64,000 bases of DNA from Bursaphelenchus xylophilus. Taxonomy: Eukaryota; Nematoda; Chromadorea; Rhabditida; Aphelenchoididae. Both the position numbers and the translations under genes were made by a program. Under the pieces are notes generated by a model that searched no databases, was not told where the DNA came from, and saw only the letters and a list, made by a program, of their open reading frames with translations. Of the stretch, positions 48,947 to 62,200 are shown in pieces. The first letter of the stretch is position 1; each line of letters opens with the position of its first letter. The stretch covers positions 4,831,501 to 4,895,500 of the forward strand of contig CAJFCV020000005.1 in the NCBI GenBank assembly GCA_904066235.2, in the 5' to 3' direction.

Positions 48947-50409
48947 TCAGGCGTTATACCAATCAAGAAAAAGTAAGGTCAATGTGAGTACGATCAAACA
49001 AAATAAAGCAATCACCCGTCGACTAGCAGAGTTCTTGATGGCTTCCCGTATAAATTCGTTAGCTTGGTCAAGGTTTTCCAAGGTATAGATTGTTTTATCG
49101 TGGATAATTTCGATGTCCCGTTCTTGCTCAACAACCTAAGAGACGAATTATTAAAATTCGATGAATTAATACAGGATGCACCATTTTCGGCCCGACTTGC
49201 TTGAAGTTCTTTATCTGTGGGCCAAATGTTAAGATTTTTTTCTCCCTTAATCCTCAGAACCACCTGTCTTATACCCATTTACTCGACTATAGTTAAAATT
49301 AACAATAAACAAAAAAGTTTCCGGCCGGAAAAGAGTTATCGCCAATTTAAATCGGGCCGAAAAATAGGCTTGCCATGTAAATAAGTAAGTGATGACTTAA
49401 TAGTTACCTTTTCTGCAAAAGTCCGCTGTAATTTCTGAACTTCAGCAAACTGACTTTCAATCAGTTCGATCTCGTTTGTTCGCTGAGTGAATTTCTCATA
49501 GATTCTGTCATTCTCCACGATCAATTGGGCCATAACTACAGGATCCACTTGATGATGTATGTCCTGATTCTCCTTATCTTCTTCTTCGTAGTTAATTCCT
49601 GTAGTGAAACTCTCATTTTGTTTTTTCTCTTCTTTCCGTTGACGCAATCCAAAGTTTTCTTCGACTGGCTCACTTATAAAGATGTTGTCATCCACCTGGC
49701 CACTCTCCAAGTTCTGTTTATTCTTCATAGCCAGTCGCTCAGTTAGTCGATCTTTTTTCTGTTGCAATTCAATTTTCTTTTTTTCATTTTCATTCCTTAA
49801 CCTTTCGATTTGAGGATTGAACTTTTCCACCAAATTCCCGAGTCGACATATCTTCCCCAAATGCTGTGTTTTCTTCAGTTGCAAGGCCCGCAATTCGGCG
49901 ACAATCCGACAAACATTCTCCAGGTAGACGCTCAGAAGAAAGGTGATCGCTTTCAAATGGGGATACTCATCTGTCCTCCTCAAAGTCTCGTCCGATTCAA
50001 CTTGAACTTCAAGGTTTCTGATTAGTTTGGAGCATTGTCTCATTGCCGTTTCTGAAAAATCATCTCCTTACAATATCACCTAAATTCTTGAGAATGCAAA
50101 CAATCCCTTACCAGTATCTTCATCACACTGTCTCCGATCCGAGTCTGACATGAAGTTGTCGTGGCCATAGACATTAACCGTACTCAATAAGTATGTTTTG
50201 CGCTTCTCTAGGACAAGGTCTCTCAGTTCTCTGATATGTTGTCCGATCTGTCGTGAATGCGCCGCATACAACTCGAAATGCTCTGAATTGGCAACTTTGA
50301 CCTCTTGATCCTCGCTCAACGTTCTCTGTGAACTCCCTTTCATTTTCAACATTTTGATCCGGGCCTTGAAAAGAGCCGTGTTATCCGTCACAGGTATGTC
50401 AATATCCAT
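48947..50409 (-). CDS. syx-18: Syntaxin-18 (ER Q-SNARE)
   Basis: Three exons from ATG 50409 to TGA 48949-48947. The N-terminal exon (MDIDIPVTDNTALFKARIKM...HIRELRDLVLEKRKTYL) matches the syntaxin-18 N-terminal domain, including the FxA/VK segment and the KxRDFLLEHRKDY-like block. The middle exon is helical and coiled (LVEKFNPQIERLRNENEKKK; NEIELIESQFAEVQKLQRTF). After a larger intron (about 49408-49137) comes the SNARE end VVEQERDIEIIHDKTIYTLE and NEFIREAIKNSA, a membrane anchor (ALFCLIVLTLTLLFL) and the family's characteristic end DWYNA (human DWYDS). It mediates Golgi-to-ER retrograde fusion with SEC20, USE1 and SEC22. It lies 373 bp downstream of synaptobrevin on the same strand. Confidence 0.9.
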
Positions 50410-50782
50410 TACCGGCCTACAAATTCATTTATAAAATATGGTTTATCGTGGTTTCAAATACGTGCGGCGACAGAAACATCTGGGGAATCGAATGAAAAGA
50501 CGTTGGAATAAAGTTTTATGGACGACTCAAGTGAATATGGACAATAATATTACAGCAATGTAAAACTCTGGAGGATAAATAAGAGTATGATTCGTTTCAA
50601 ATGGAGTCGCAGACGCCATTTAGAGCGTCCATCGCTTCTAAAACACTAGAGAGGGAGTACTAGAAGGGCTACAATATTATTCTTTCGTACGTCCAACATT
50701 CTGGAAGACTACAATATAAAAAGAAACAAAAAAATTAAGTTAGAGAATGAAATTGAAATGGGGAAAAAAGAATGGATGGGAT

Positions 50783-51403
50783 TTATTTGTTGCCACCTGC
50801 CCAGATCACAATGATGATGACGAGAAGAACGACGATGGTGCACATGATGATGATCATCTTGATGTTCTTCCACCAGTACTTGCGTTTCAACGTGGCGGCC
50901 GACTTCTCAAACTGAGAGGCGCCTTCTTGAAGGGCATCGGCACGATCGTCAAGCTGGGACAACTTCTGATCACGCTCGAGAACCTTCTCCACATTTACCT
51001 GAATATTTAATCGTTAATTAACGTATTTTAAAAAAATTTATAGCTTGATCCTAAACTGTATTAAACTTTTCGTTGTATTCAAAGATGAGTCACGATTGCA
51101 AGGAATCAGTTTTAATGTTTCATAACAAAGGCGTGAAACAGCCATAAACACCTCAAAACCAGGAAAACGGAGAATTAACAAGAATTCACATCTCCCACGT
51201 GGAAGTTACGCAATCAGTTCAATTATTGATAATTTTTCAAACTTTGCCGACTGTTACCTAAACCAACAACAAAACGAATAACCCTTTACCTTCATGATGC
51301 CAACGACCTCATCGACTTGCGCTTGAGTCTGTTGAAGACGCTTGTTGGAAGGTCGAGGCCCTCCTTGACCTTCCTGTCCAGGCTGAGCAGCTGGGGGATC
51401 CAT
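50783..51403 (-). CDS. snb-1: Synaptobrevin/VAMP (SNB-1)
   Basis: Two exons (51403-51290 and 50998-50783) encode 109 residues, the same length as C. elegans SNB-1. A short variable N-terminus is followed by [20 protein letters not shown], the R-SNARE helix ([20 protein letters not shown]) with its zero-layer Arg, the juxtamembrane [10 protein letters not shown] and a C-terminal anchor ([20 protein letters not shown]). It is the vesicle SNARE for synaptic exocytosis, partnering syntaxin-1 and SNAP-25. Nearly every residue of the core matches C. elegans. The intron is about 290 bp, long for this window. Confidence 0.97.
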
Positions 51404-53435
51404 TCAGTCGATGCTCTTGCGGAATAAACCAGCCGACCTTAGCCCTAAAAAAAGTGGAAAATCAATAAAAAAGCGGCCTTTTTGAGTCCCTTCCGAAGCC
51501 TCGCGGCGCCGAAAAAAAAACAAAAAATATTCATTCATTCCACTTCTTTTTGTTTTACGTCAATTTAAGAGAAGGAACGGGGAACGGCGACATAATGAAA
51601 ACAACATTGTGTTGGTAATTAAGAAGTAAAGGACTCAAATCCAATGGAAATGTGGTAGAACGAGGTGAACAAGAGCTAGCCTCCAGAAAACTATGAATAA
51701 TTAAGGACCTTATTCCACATGAAAACCCGAAGATATGGGTATAAATAAATACAAATACCCCCTCCACCTCTGCGCTCTCGAAATAACTGCGGATTTCCAT
51801 AAATCAAGCAAAAATTACAAGTTTATGAAACCTGTAATGGTAAACAGAAGATAATAAAACCAATTGAAAAAAGCTCTTTCTATAATCTTTAAGAGTAAAA
51901 CAGGATCTCTTGAAAATAAAAACAACAAGTCATAAAAGACAACTTGAAGTAGAGTGTAGATGGCGGAATTATCAATCAATTTAGTTTACACCCAAAAAAT
52001 ATCGATGCCTAACAACAAAAGAATTCAAGAAAATTGAGTCATCTAGCCACACAGCGCTTCTCTCGATGGTTCTTTTTACAGTTATATCTATGAAAAAGCT
52101 CATCACTCTTCTTATCACCCATCGTCACTTCAAAAATCTTCCATTATCTGCAAAAAAAACAGAATATTTGGAGACAACGAAACTCTAACACCGGAACAAA
52201 AAAACCGAATGGAATTGACGTGCGGAACGAGGACAGAACGGTCCTTTGCCCCGTCGGGTGGCCTCAGGCACACTCGGCACGAGTCGATATCGACTCAGGC
52301 GCGGCCATAAAATCTGGAGAATTGAAAGTGTTTGAGAGATATTTTGGGAACATGTAATATTTATAATAAAAGACCGAGGATAATCTCAGCTTGGAAGAAG
52401 GAGTGCCATGCATGGCTATGAGCAAACATAGAAATATTACGCGCACGACTAACCAATCCATGGTGAAGATCCCGAAATTATTCAAAAAATTAGAAAACGA
52501 CTGAGAGTCTCATGGAAATCGGGTGTTATGCTTGTATCCGGTATGAACGCCGCTTGTAACAATTGCAAGAGAGACTTAAAGAGCGACTGGTTCTTCCTCT
52601 TCTAGCATTTTAGCAGCTTCGGAAAACCTTTTAAGGCCCCGAAAGGCCCGGGCCCCCTTCGGGACACTCCCGGAGGCTTTTCAAACTTCCTTTAAAGACA
52701 CCAATTAGTCGGCTGGCCAAGAATAATCAAACAAAATCAATAAATCAACTGGTCACATCGTGACCTATGACGTCAATGAATAAAGTAGCACGCCCTGAGG
52801 GGGAGCACACTGATAACTGGCACACGAACATTGGATGACAAACGGATAAACAATGGTTATTGTCTAAAAAGTTGATTATAGACCTATTCCACCATTGTTT
52901 TATAACCTTCATCCAAACGATATGAAAAGAAAGCATGCCAAAACAGATGCACAACAAGAACAGGACGATGGTGAAATAAGATCCCGTTTCATCATAAGAC
53001 AAAGACCGAGCTAATTTACGAACAAAACCTCTAACTTATAAATTAAACCGTTCCATACGTGATAAAGTATCTCCACGATTTCCGTGAAATTCAAAAACTC
53101 ACTGCACTCGACTTATTCCACCTTACGGAAGATTTCTCCGCATGAATCACAAAAAAATTGATTTGGTGTTATTTGTTTTCGTGGCGGGACGCAGCGTTTC
53201 CATTCATGCGGCCAGTTTTTTTTTGCAAAAAATGCAATTTGACATTTTAACCAGTTGCAAAGCGTTTTGTATGGACTTATCGGGTGGAAATTACCCGTCA
53301 TAATCAATTCAGGTTAGTTGAAATTGCGGGTGTTGTCTTTGATAAGACGTTGATAATGCAATTTCTCGGTAGTTTAGCTTAATTTGCTCTTTCTTTAACG
53401 CAAGAGACGGAGCTAGTTAATTTCTTGTTTTTCAG
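51404..53435. other. Intergenic region between snb-1 and ehbp-1
   Basis: About 2 kb of probable divergent promoter sequence. A short minus-strand frame from ATG 52461 (MDWLVVRVIFLCLLIAMHG, signal-like) to 52264 is possible but unsupported. No other coding evidence. ehbp-1 begins right after TTTTTCAG at 53435. Confidence 0.4.
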
Positions 53436-56400
53436 ATGAGTTTGGTTTGGCGTCGGATATCCCGGGTGAACAAAAGGGCAGCGAAGTTCAAGTTCGTTGT
53501 CACGGCCAAGGAATTGATCTTAGATTGTGCTCCGAAATGGAGACCCGAAACTGTCGTGGTTTCTCTAATGCATCGGTAAGTGTATTATCAACCTTTTTAT
53601 TATTTTAGACGCCGAAAATACTGTTCAAAACAAAGGAAGATAGAATGGAGTTTTGACAACCCAAATCGAGCGATTGTAATCTGGCCGGAAAGTGGATTTG
53701 ATCCGATTCATATGGTTACCACCTTATTTAGAGACCAAGACAAGGATCAGTTTGACAATAAGGTATGGCTGATGCTGTGTGTATTTTATTGAAGATTTAG
53801 GAATGGACATTAGTGGTGGAAGAAGTTGATGTGAAGGGGAAGAAAAGGCCGTTGGCCGCGATCCCAATTAATGTCCGCCTGTTTATTACGGATTTACCCG
53901 GTACGAAGATGGAGGCCAAATTCAAGTTAAGGCCGTTGAGGAAAGAAATCAGACAATGTACTTTCCAACTCGATTTACAAAGCGCCTTGCTGAGAGAAGG
54001 ATCAATTAGGTATGTTAATATCAGTTTGAATTTTAAGAAACATACTCCTTAAATTTTAACATCATAGATTTTCAGAGAAGATGACTTGCAAAGTCTGGCA
54101 TCAAATGCTTCTTTGGCGGATCAGCAACTAATAAATTCTCGAGAACAAAGTTTGGACAGAGCGTTTGCTGATAACAGATTGATTGAAAAGAATATATCCC
54201 CGATTAAGGAGAGGTTGGAACCACAAGAAGACGTAACGGAAATTATTACCAAGATCTCCGACGATATTCAGAAATGGACGGATTATGCAAATGCAGAAGC
54301 AGACAAATCCGCTAAACCTGGTAAGTTATTCAGTGAAACTTAGGTACCTAAAATTGACTGAAGGGTCTGAAAACACAATGATTGATTTTTCAGATATAGT
54401 TCAAACTCGAGATACAGCCCCATCGCCTACAAGAGCATCTTTAAAGGAGAAACCATCAGACATACAACAAGAAATACCCGTGGAAAAGCATTCCCCACCT
54501 CCAAAAATTGCTGGAGAACCACTTTTGGATTGGTGTCAGAGGATAACAAAGGGATACAAGAACGTCTTGGTTAAGGATTTCACGTATGTTTTACATGCTT
54601 TATTAGTTCATTGTTCTTTAGAAAAAGTTTTAAGACTGGGCTCGCCTTTTGTGCACTGATCCATCAATATCGACCAGATCTCATCGGAAGATACGAAAGT
54701 GTCGAATTCTCTGAAACAAATCAAAGTTACAAGAGAAACTGCCGTAGGGCATTTGATGCAGCCAAAGAACTTGGGGTGACTAGGTAAGGATTTGTATAGT
54801 AGGTACCTATTTTTGTTCTAGAGTGTTGGATGAATCCGAGGTTGTAACATTGCCAGATCGACATCAAATCCAAGGTTTTCTGATTCAACTGAGAAGTTTC
54901 TTAGAGGATGGCATTGAAGCAGTCAACGCCGATCAGATCTACAGAACTCCGGTGCAGGATTCGTCAGATCACAGAATTTCGTATATGTTGACATTATCTA
55001 AAGACGAAAGTGATGCTGCAGAAGGGCTGGAAAAGCTGAAAAGCCTTCGAAAAGTGAGCAAGGTAATTATTTGGCTTTTCACTATTTTGAATTGTTTTAG
55101 GGGGAAGATGACACATATGCATCCAAAACCAACAGTGGAATGAACACCCCATTGCTCAGTCGAAAACAGTATAACGAGGCTAGTGATACGGAGTTTGATA
55201 ACATGGAGGAGGTTAAGAATTTGGCTGAGTTAGTGATTTATTTTCTACTTTGTTTTAGTTTGAAATTTGATTACCTTTTCATATTTTTAGTGATGTCCAC
55301 AACACGCCGTTCCCCAAATCTTCCACAGTGGATAGAAGAGATCAACTCCGACAGAAAGCGCGTGAATTACTCGACAATCCACTGGTGATGACATCAACCC
55401 CAGAGAAAGATCAAGATCGGCAACAGAGATTACAAGCAGAGGCACGTCGGTTACTGTCAAGTGTGGGGGTGGATAATGGAAATGGTAAGTTAATAAGATT
55501 TTTGATGAATGTTTTGTTGTTTTTTATTTTTTTGTGATCTTCGGTTAGATTGGTTATGTTGAAGTGAACCTTTTTTATTTGTTTGTAATGTTATTCATGT
55601 CCTGATTGTTGTATTGGTTTAGCCTTGTCCCCGATTGGTGGTCCCTTGAAAAGAAGTGCTTCGATTCGTTCGAATTCGTCCATGGGATCGAATTCTGATC
55701 TCAGAACTTTGGGTATGTTGTGATGACTCTATTGTGTTTAGTTATTACTTTTATTTGTTGATTGGAAATCGTTGTGATGGAAGTATTGTGACGTTTGTTT
55801 TTTAGGTCTAATCCAAACCCAGACCAACTTCAGATCATTTAAAAAGGTCGGCCCATCTCCTGTCTTGAATCGGAAACAATGTAAGTTGTGATGTAAATCT
55901 GTTGTTGTTATGGGTAAGGTGTTTTTAAATCATATTCTGTATATTCTAAAATATCCTTTTTTCCAGATGACAGCCCAATTCTGCCAGCGTTTGGACGTGG
56001 AAACGATGTAAGTGCTAGTTTTTCAAAAAGTTTGACCCATTTTTATGTTGTAAATAACTTGTTATCGTACTAATGTTGTGGTTGTGCAGACTTCTAAGGA
56101 CGAGCTCCTGAACTCGGCCTTTGATCGGATGAAGAGATTCGGCAGTATGAGGACGCAGGAACTAACCGAGAGCATTAATATGTTGATCAACAAAGTAATA
56201 TTTTAACATTGTAGTTGGTTACGGTAGTGTCGGTGTGAAAATTATTGCTCGTTATTGCTTTATTACAAGACATTTGTTTAGGAGTTTGACCGGCGTCTGA
56301 ACCGAACTCTTGACTCCACGGATCATACGCCAACTCGGAAAGTGATGTCTCGCGCCGAGAAGGATCTGCAAAACACATTGGATGCGTCAACGGAACTGGC

Positions 56401-57025
56401 TGAAATATCCGATAGAATGTCTCAGATAGAGAAATTACAAGCTGAACTTATTCAACAGCGCATGGCAGTCGAAACGGGCAGTGATGAGGAAACGCGACTG
56501 GTCGAACTTCAGATTCAGTTGACGAATGAAAAGGACGATCTTGTGAGGAGACAAGACTATCTCAATGTCCTGGCTGATCTCAATGAAACCAAGGAGAAGC
56601 TGGACAAAGTTACAAAGGAATTTGATTCTCTCGGAGCGGGTGTGTTGATCAAGAAATTACGCATGATGTTATTGTGTATTCCACTATGAGTCATATTGTA
56701 TTTACATGATATTTTTTAGATGGCATTGCCCGAACAGAAGAAGAAAAACAACGAGTTGATGATCTGATGACTGAACTCAAAGAATTAATGGACAAAAAGA
56801 GTGAATTGACACAGGAATTGCATCGAATGGAGGATGAGTAAGGCACTATCTATCTTAATATTGGGTCATACTAGTCGCAGATAATATTGTTGTTGTTTTA
56901 GAGAAGAAGAACACAAAGAAAGGGGTCGAGCCACACTCGAGAGATCCAAGAACTTCAACCGTGGTACCCCCCAGCAGCCTTTGTCGGCCTCCAAAAGACT
57001 GATGAGCATGTTCACCAAGAACTAA
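53436..57025 (+). CDS. ehbp-1: EH-domain-binding protein 1 (EHBP1)
   Basis: ATG 53436 sits directly behind TTTTTCAG. The N-terminal C2-like domain (MSLVWRRISRVNKRAAKFKF; RAIVIWPESGFDPIHMVTTL; LRPLRKEIRQCTFQLDLQSA) is followed by a calponin-homology domain (LLDWCQRITKGYKNVLVKDF; KTGLAFCALIHQYRPDLIGR; AFDAAKELGV) and, after a Ser/Thr-rich linker, a C-terminal bMERB coiled domain (AEKDLQNTLDASTELAEISD; DYLNVLADLNETKEKLDKVT). This order is diagnostic for EHBP1, which links Rab8/Rab10-type GTPases, EHD proteins and actin in endosomal recycling. About fifteen exons, several very short between 55620 and 56200. The end SASKRLMSMFTKN has no CaaX prenylation box, unlike vertebrate EHBP1. Stop TAA 57023-57025. 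Confidence 0.93.
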
Positions 57026-59261
57026 GTGTCTCTTACTACTGGTATATGTCGTCTGAGTAACAAACGTATAGTCTCTAATCTTGTGTATATCAACTTGTGC
57101 TCTCCGGATCTTGCCTGCTATTTGGTTTTTTGTATATGAATATTACTGTAGTTTAATATGGTGCGCTTTAAATTGTGGTGATCTTCCGTCTATTCCTATT
57201 CGCGAATCTACTTACTAGTCTCTTCGGTTCAATTATTTTTGCATTTTACAGCCTTTGTACAATACATTAAATGTAATTATTTCTTTTGTTTCGGATTATT
57301 GCGATTGAAAGTGGGCAAATGCGGGAACAGCACCGTAATCTAGGGTAATATTAATGTTGCTGCAAGCATGAAAAATGTAGATGACATAAGTACAGAATAG
57401 GGCCCATATTGTAGGGGAGGGTATGGTTTTCCGGCTGAAATTCTGCTTTATTCTTGCACCAACTCCCGTTTAATTACTGTACAATTAAAAGGTGATTAAT
57501 TTTGCATCCGGGGTACTCCCCTTCCCTCTCTTTTCATCGTTTTTTTCCCATGTTTTCCCGGAGTTATTTTGGTTCGAAATAAAACTGAAAAATGTTGGCA
57601 TCATAATTTCTAAAAATGTTTTCATTATTCCCACTTTGAAGGCGCGTAGGTGTTTTATTCGGAACAAACTTTTCCCGCGGCTGATTTTATGGACTTGTGG
57701 AGGAGCCCGGCGGGTGGTCGGCAGATGATAACACGCAGTTTGTTTATTGTTGTCGCGATCATGGGAGTGGTTGGAAATCAGGACTTGTCACATACCGTCC
57801 TTTGACATGTGCGAAGACAATAACTTATGTGATATCGTTTAAAAAAATATTGTACTTGTTACAGTATGAAGATGAGATTATGAAAGTACAGTGACTTGTC
57901 TTGTTTTGATCAAAAAGATTTATGTGCTGCTGAGTTAGTTTTTGTGATGCATTAGATTTTTATCATCTTACTGTTAGTTCAAGTCGTCATTTTCTTTCAT
58001 CCTCATCTCAATTTCTATGCCGGCCAATCGAAGCCGTCGAATTAGTGGTTTTTGGATAATTTTCCGACCGAAAAAACATTTCTTTCCCTCCCCCAGCCCT
58101 TTTTCCTTCCCTTGCTGGTCTCTTGGCCTTTTTTTGGGCCTCGAAGCCGGCCTCTTTTCGCCCGAGGAAACGCCATATTTGGCCTCGAGACTCTCGAAAA
58201 AAGACGAATTCCAGGGAAAAAAGAAGGGGCAGTCTGGGGACCCTACAACCGGAGGGCTGAAACGGTTTCCCTCCATTTTCAGGACGCCCCGTGATTTTTC
58301 CTCCAATTCAACGTTCTTTTTCACGCCGATTTCCCACCTTCCTTTAGGGTTTACAATCGCAAAAAAGTATTGTAAACAACGGACTTATGGAGTGCCTCTG
58401 TTTACATTAATGCCAAATCCGGTTAGTTTGGATGGCATCATCAGTTTAATTTAGTCATTCCTTTGTATCTTTAACCAGAGTGCGTCATTAAACTTGCGGA
58501 TTATCCTGCTATTTCTGATTTCGGATAAATTTGAGGGACTAATTTTATCTTAACTTTCCATTTGCCTACACTTGTTTGTTCCCGGCTCTTCGTAGGCTTG
58601 TTTTCTTCTTTAATTGTAAGGCGGATTACATTTTATTTCCTTATTCGGACTCTGCTTATCTTTGGACTGGTAAAAGTCTGAAAAAGAAAATTGTAATGCA
58701 AAATGTTCTCAACTTACATGTTTGTTTTTTGCTTCTTGTAATTACCTACTGCAGCCTTTAATTGCTAATAAGACGACCTTTTTAGGACATATTAATTTGT
58801 TTCTGACTTAATGACACCTTCAATAAAATAATGAGAGAACTCTGTCCAAAGTTGTAAGAACACTTTCCCTTCAGTCTTTATCAATGCTCTAGTATAATAA
58901 TATATTTGCAAACCCTTAATAATTTTTTATCACAACTTCCGGAACACAGATTCTGAGTGGGAAGGGCTAATATAATGTCTGATTGCAGGTGCGTGCATTG
59001 TATTTTGGAGTGGAATTGAATATCCATAAAAGAAAAGGGGGACATTCCCATTTTCCCGCTTTTTTCGGTCGAGATTCGGAGGAAACGAAAGCCCAAAAAA
59101 GGACTTCCATTTGGCCCATGTTCACGAGGCCCGGGCCAAACTTGAGAACCGCCAACAACTACAAAAGGTCTGTATTTGTGGGCAATTACATTGATCCTTT
59201 CCTACGTTTATTATTCATCCGGTTTTTAGGGTATGAATTTGAGTGGGGCGTTGCGTTTTTC
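57026..59261. other. Intergenic region upstream of rgef-1
   Basis: No clear gene. A frame open from 58983 into the first supported rgef-1 exon (no ATG before 59262) may represent an upstream exon or untranslated sequence. Overlapping frames at 57970-58450 on both strands are composition-driven and unsupported. Confidence 0.4.
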
Positions 59262-62200
59262 ATGGACATCCCGAGCTGTAGCCATCAGTCCGACGACGAT
59301 CTGAGTCCCTTCGAATTGGCCAGACATTGTTGCGAATCATTCGGTTAGTTGACTATAAAAGGGAAACTTTGCTCTTTATATTCTTCAAAGAGGTCCGAAA
59401 TCTCATTCCGTCCTATATCTCCACGCTTTTGTTTATCCTTTTTTGTGGACTCGAGATCTGCGTCATCAGCCGAGAAACTGTTGAAATCTGGGGATAATAT
59501 CGTACATCTTCTAGAGAATCTGAAGATGAAAAAATTTTTTTCAATTGGATTAGGCTGCTCAAAAATTGTTTTTATGTATAAAAATATTTATTTTCACAGT
59601 AATGATGACTAAATTTTACAATTTTCAGATAAGGATGGTGAACCGCAGAATGAATTTCCGTATTATCTTTTTATGGTCGGAGAATGGCTGATGGACAACA
59701 AGGAGCTCATGTCTCAATTTGTCTCACTATATCAGGTAATGATTGTCCTATTATGCTTGACACCAAACCAAAAGTAGATTTATTGACAATATTAATGATA
59801 GTATAAGTTACAAGTAAGGTTACGTAAGCAGTATTGCTAGGTTATTTATTTCTTTCCCCTTCCACAGTTGCTAGAAGAACATAATAGCCACACTCCATTG
59901 AAATCATTCCCCACTCGGACACCTTGATCTGGGATAATATCAGGCTTAACTCCAGTATGTTGTTGATAAGTGTTGGCCACGTAATTATAACGAGGTAGGG
60001 GGTCGTATTTGGGAGTAAAGAAGCTATTCGCTTCGTAGCCAAGATATCTTTGAGCTGTTGCAACAGCCACTAAAAGTGAGATCAACAAAATTCGGCAGAA
60101 GAACATGACGGAGGAAGCGGGTGGAGGGCTGCAAATAATCTATGATTACATACAGCAAAATGTGAGGCCAAGTGTGAAAAGCTGAGGGAAATCAAAACAG
60201 ACAGGGAAACCATCAAGAACTGGATCTCGTCGTTGAAAAGCGCCTTTTATAGGGTTGAAAACGGGATCTGGTCATTAGTGGTTATTTCGAGAAGCGAACG
60301 AATAATATTACTCAAGACTCCCTTTGAGAGATCAGAAACGAGGATGACATAGTCGGATAACATTTATATTACATGGAAAAATTTGTTAGAAAATCAAAAT
60401 AATACATTACTTACAGTAATGTAATCTTCGAATTCTTTCAGGAGCATTTTGATGACTTTGGAGAACGGGTATGTTACGCAATCGGCTTTTGGATCCGCTC
60501 CTTTCCCATGCATTTCGACGCCGACAGTCAGCTCTGCCGATTCGTGGAGCGGCTCAAACAATTGGCCATATCTGATAACATATCGGAAACTGTTACCTCA
60601 GAGCTCGATGTTTCCTCCGTGTAGGTTGTTTGGCGATGATTATTTGGGTTTAGACCGTCCTACGAATGGCTTCGCAACGTATCCGTCCGCAATCCGGTTT
60701 CCCGTGTTGTGAGTCTTTCCTTCGAACAATGGAGTCCCGAAGATCTATCCACTTCCCTCAGTTACATCGATTATAAAGTAATGAGTCGAGTCAACATCAC
60801 CGAGGTCAAGAAGTACGTCAAGAACTGCAAGATCTCGTCCAGTCTTCTTCTGGAGAGATCTATTGCCATTTTCAATGTAAGTCGTCACAATATTACGTAA
60901 TCATCACAGAATGTGATGACCTTTGTTCATAAAATATTACGTAAGAAATATTTAAAATTTTTAATGTTTCAGAGTATCTCCGGATGGGTTCAATGCATGA
61001 TTCTCAGCAAGAACACCCCCAAAGAACGAGCTGAGGTGATCACCAAGTTCTTAAATGTGGGAAAACATCTGAAAAAGTTGAATAATTTCAACACACTGAT
61101 GGCTGTGATTGGTGGAGTTACCCACAGCAACATTGCTCGACTCTCCAAGACCTTGAATTGTCTCTCAATTGAAGCCAAAAAGGATCTTACTATGTTCACC
61201 AATTTATTGTCGAATACCCACAACTTTGAGAATTACCGAAAACTTTTGCAAGAGACCAGATCCAAGTTCAGAGTGCCTATAATGTAAGTTAATGGGTAAT
61301 TTGCGCATTGCTCTGTGACTTTAGGGGAGTTCATCTCAAAGATATGATAGTATGGTACAATACAACCCCCCAATTCGACAACACTAGAAAGATCTCTGAA
61401 CGGAGACTCTTCCAACTCCGCAATTTGCTCAACAATTTCCTCGGGGCAAACCGAATGGCCCACAACTTCCCCGAGCCAAATATGGACCTCATTAACACGC
61501 TCAAAGTCTCATTCGATATTCGGTACAACGATAGTGACATCTACGATCTGTCGTTGCAAAAGGAACCCAAGACTCTTCTCAATGTAAGTGTAATAACATC
61601 TTAACAGTGGGCATATCAATGACAATGGTTGTGGTTTTTCAGTTCCAAAATACCAGGTCAGTGGTGTTTGCTGACTGGGCAAGTGGGGTTTGTCCAGCAC
61701 CAGATCCAGAGACTGTAAACAAACATATCAGCGCCATGGTGGAAGCCGTTTTCAAACACTATGACAACGACAAAGATGCTTACATCTCTGAAGCCGAGTT
61801 CGCTCAGATCTCCGGGAACTTCCCTTTCATCGATAACTTTGCCAAAATTGACGAAGACAAGTGAGATCGCCTATTACATTACTATAATTACATTACATCT
61901 TACATCGTTTTTATTGACGATTTCTTTTTTAGAGATGGTCGAATAAGCAAAGCCGAGCTGAAAAGTTACTTCCTATACCTCAACAAGCAATCCCTCAACA
62001 AGCAGAGTCTCGAGTTTCGTCGAGGATTCCAACACAACTTCCACGAGACCACTTTCCTTACGCCCACTTTCTGTGTTCATTGTAACAAGGTTCTCTGGGG
62101 TCTGATGCGGCAAGGATATAAATGTAAGGACTGCGGGATTACTGCCCATCATTCCTGCAAAGATGTGCTTGTCAGTGAATGCAGACGTAAACGACATACA

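Noticed and set aside
49012..49278. Minus-strand frame MGIRQVVLRIKGEKN as a separate gene
   Set aside because: It lies within the last intron of syntaxin-18 and reads through its splice acceptor; the real exon starts at about 49136.
52264..52461. Short signal-peptide-like frame MDWLVVRVIFLCLLIAMHG on the minus strand
   Set aside because: Single short frame with no acceptor, no homology and no mature-peptide motif I trust; an alternative splice to a Cys-containing frame is possible but not supported.
52745..53002. Hydrophobic minus-strand frame SYFTIVLFLLCICFGML
   Set aside because: The frame has no ATG at its start (TTG only) and no in-frame upstream exon was found.
60150..60350. Plus-strand frame CEAKCEKLREIKTDRETIKN as a possible rgef-1 exon
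   Set aside because: It ends in a stop, lacks REM similarity, and overlaps the TATA box and 5' region of the antisense nested gene; the REM domain continues without it at 60442.
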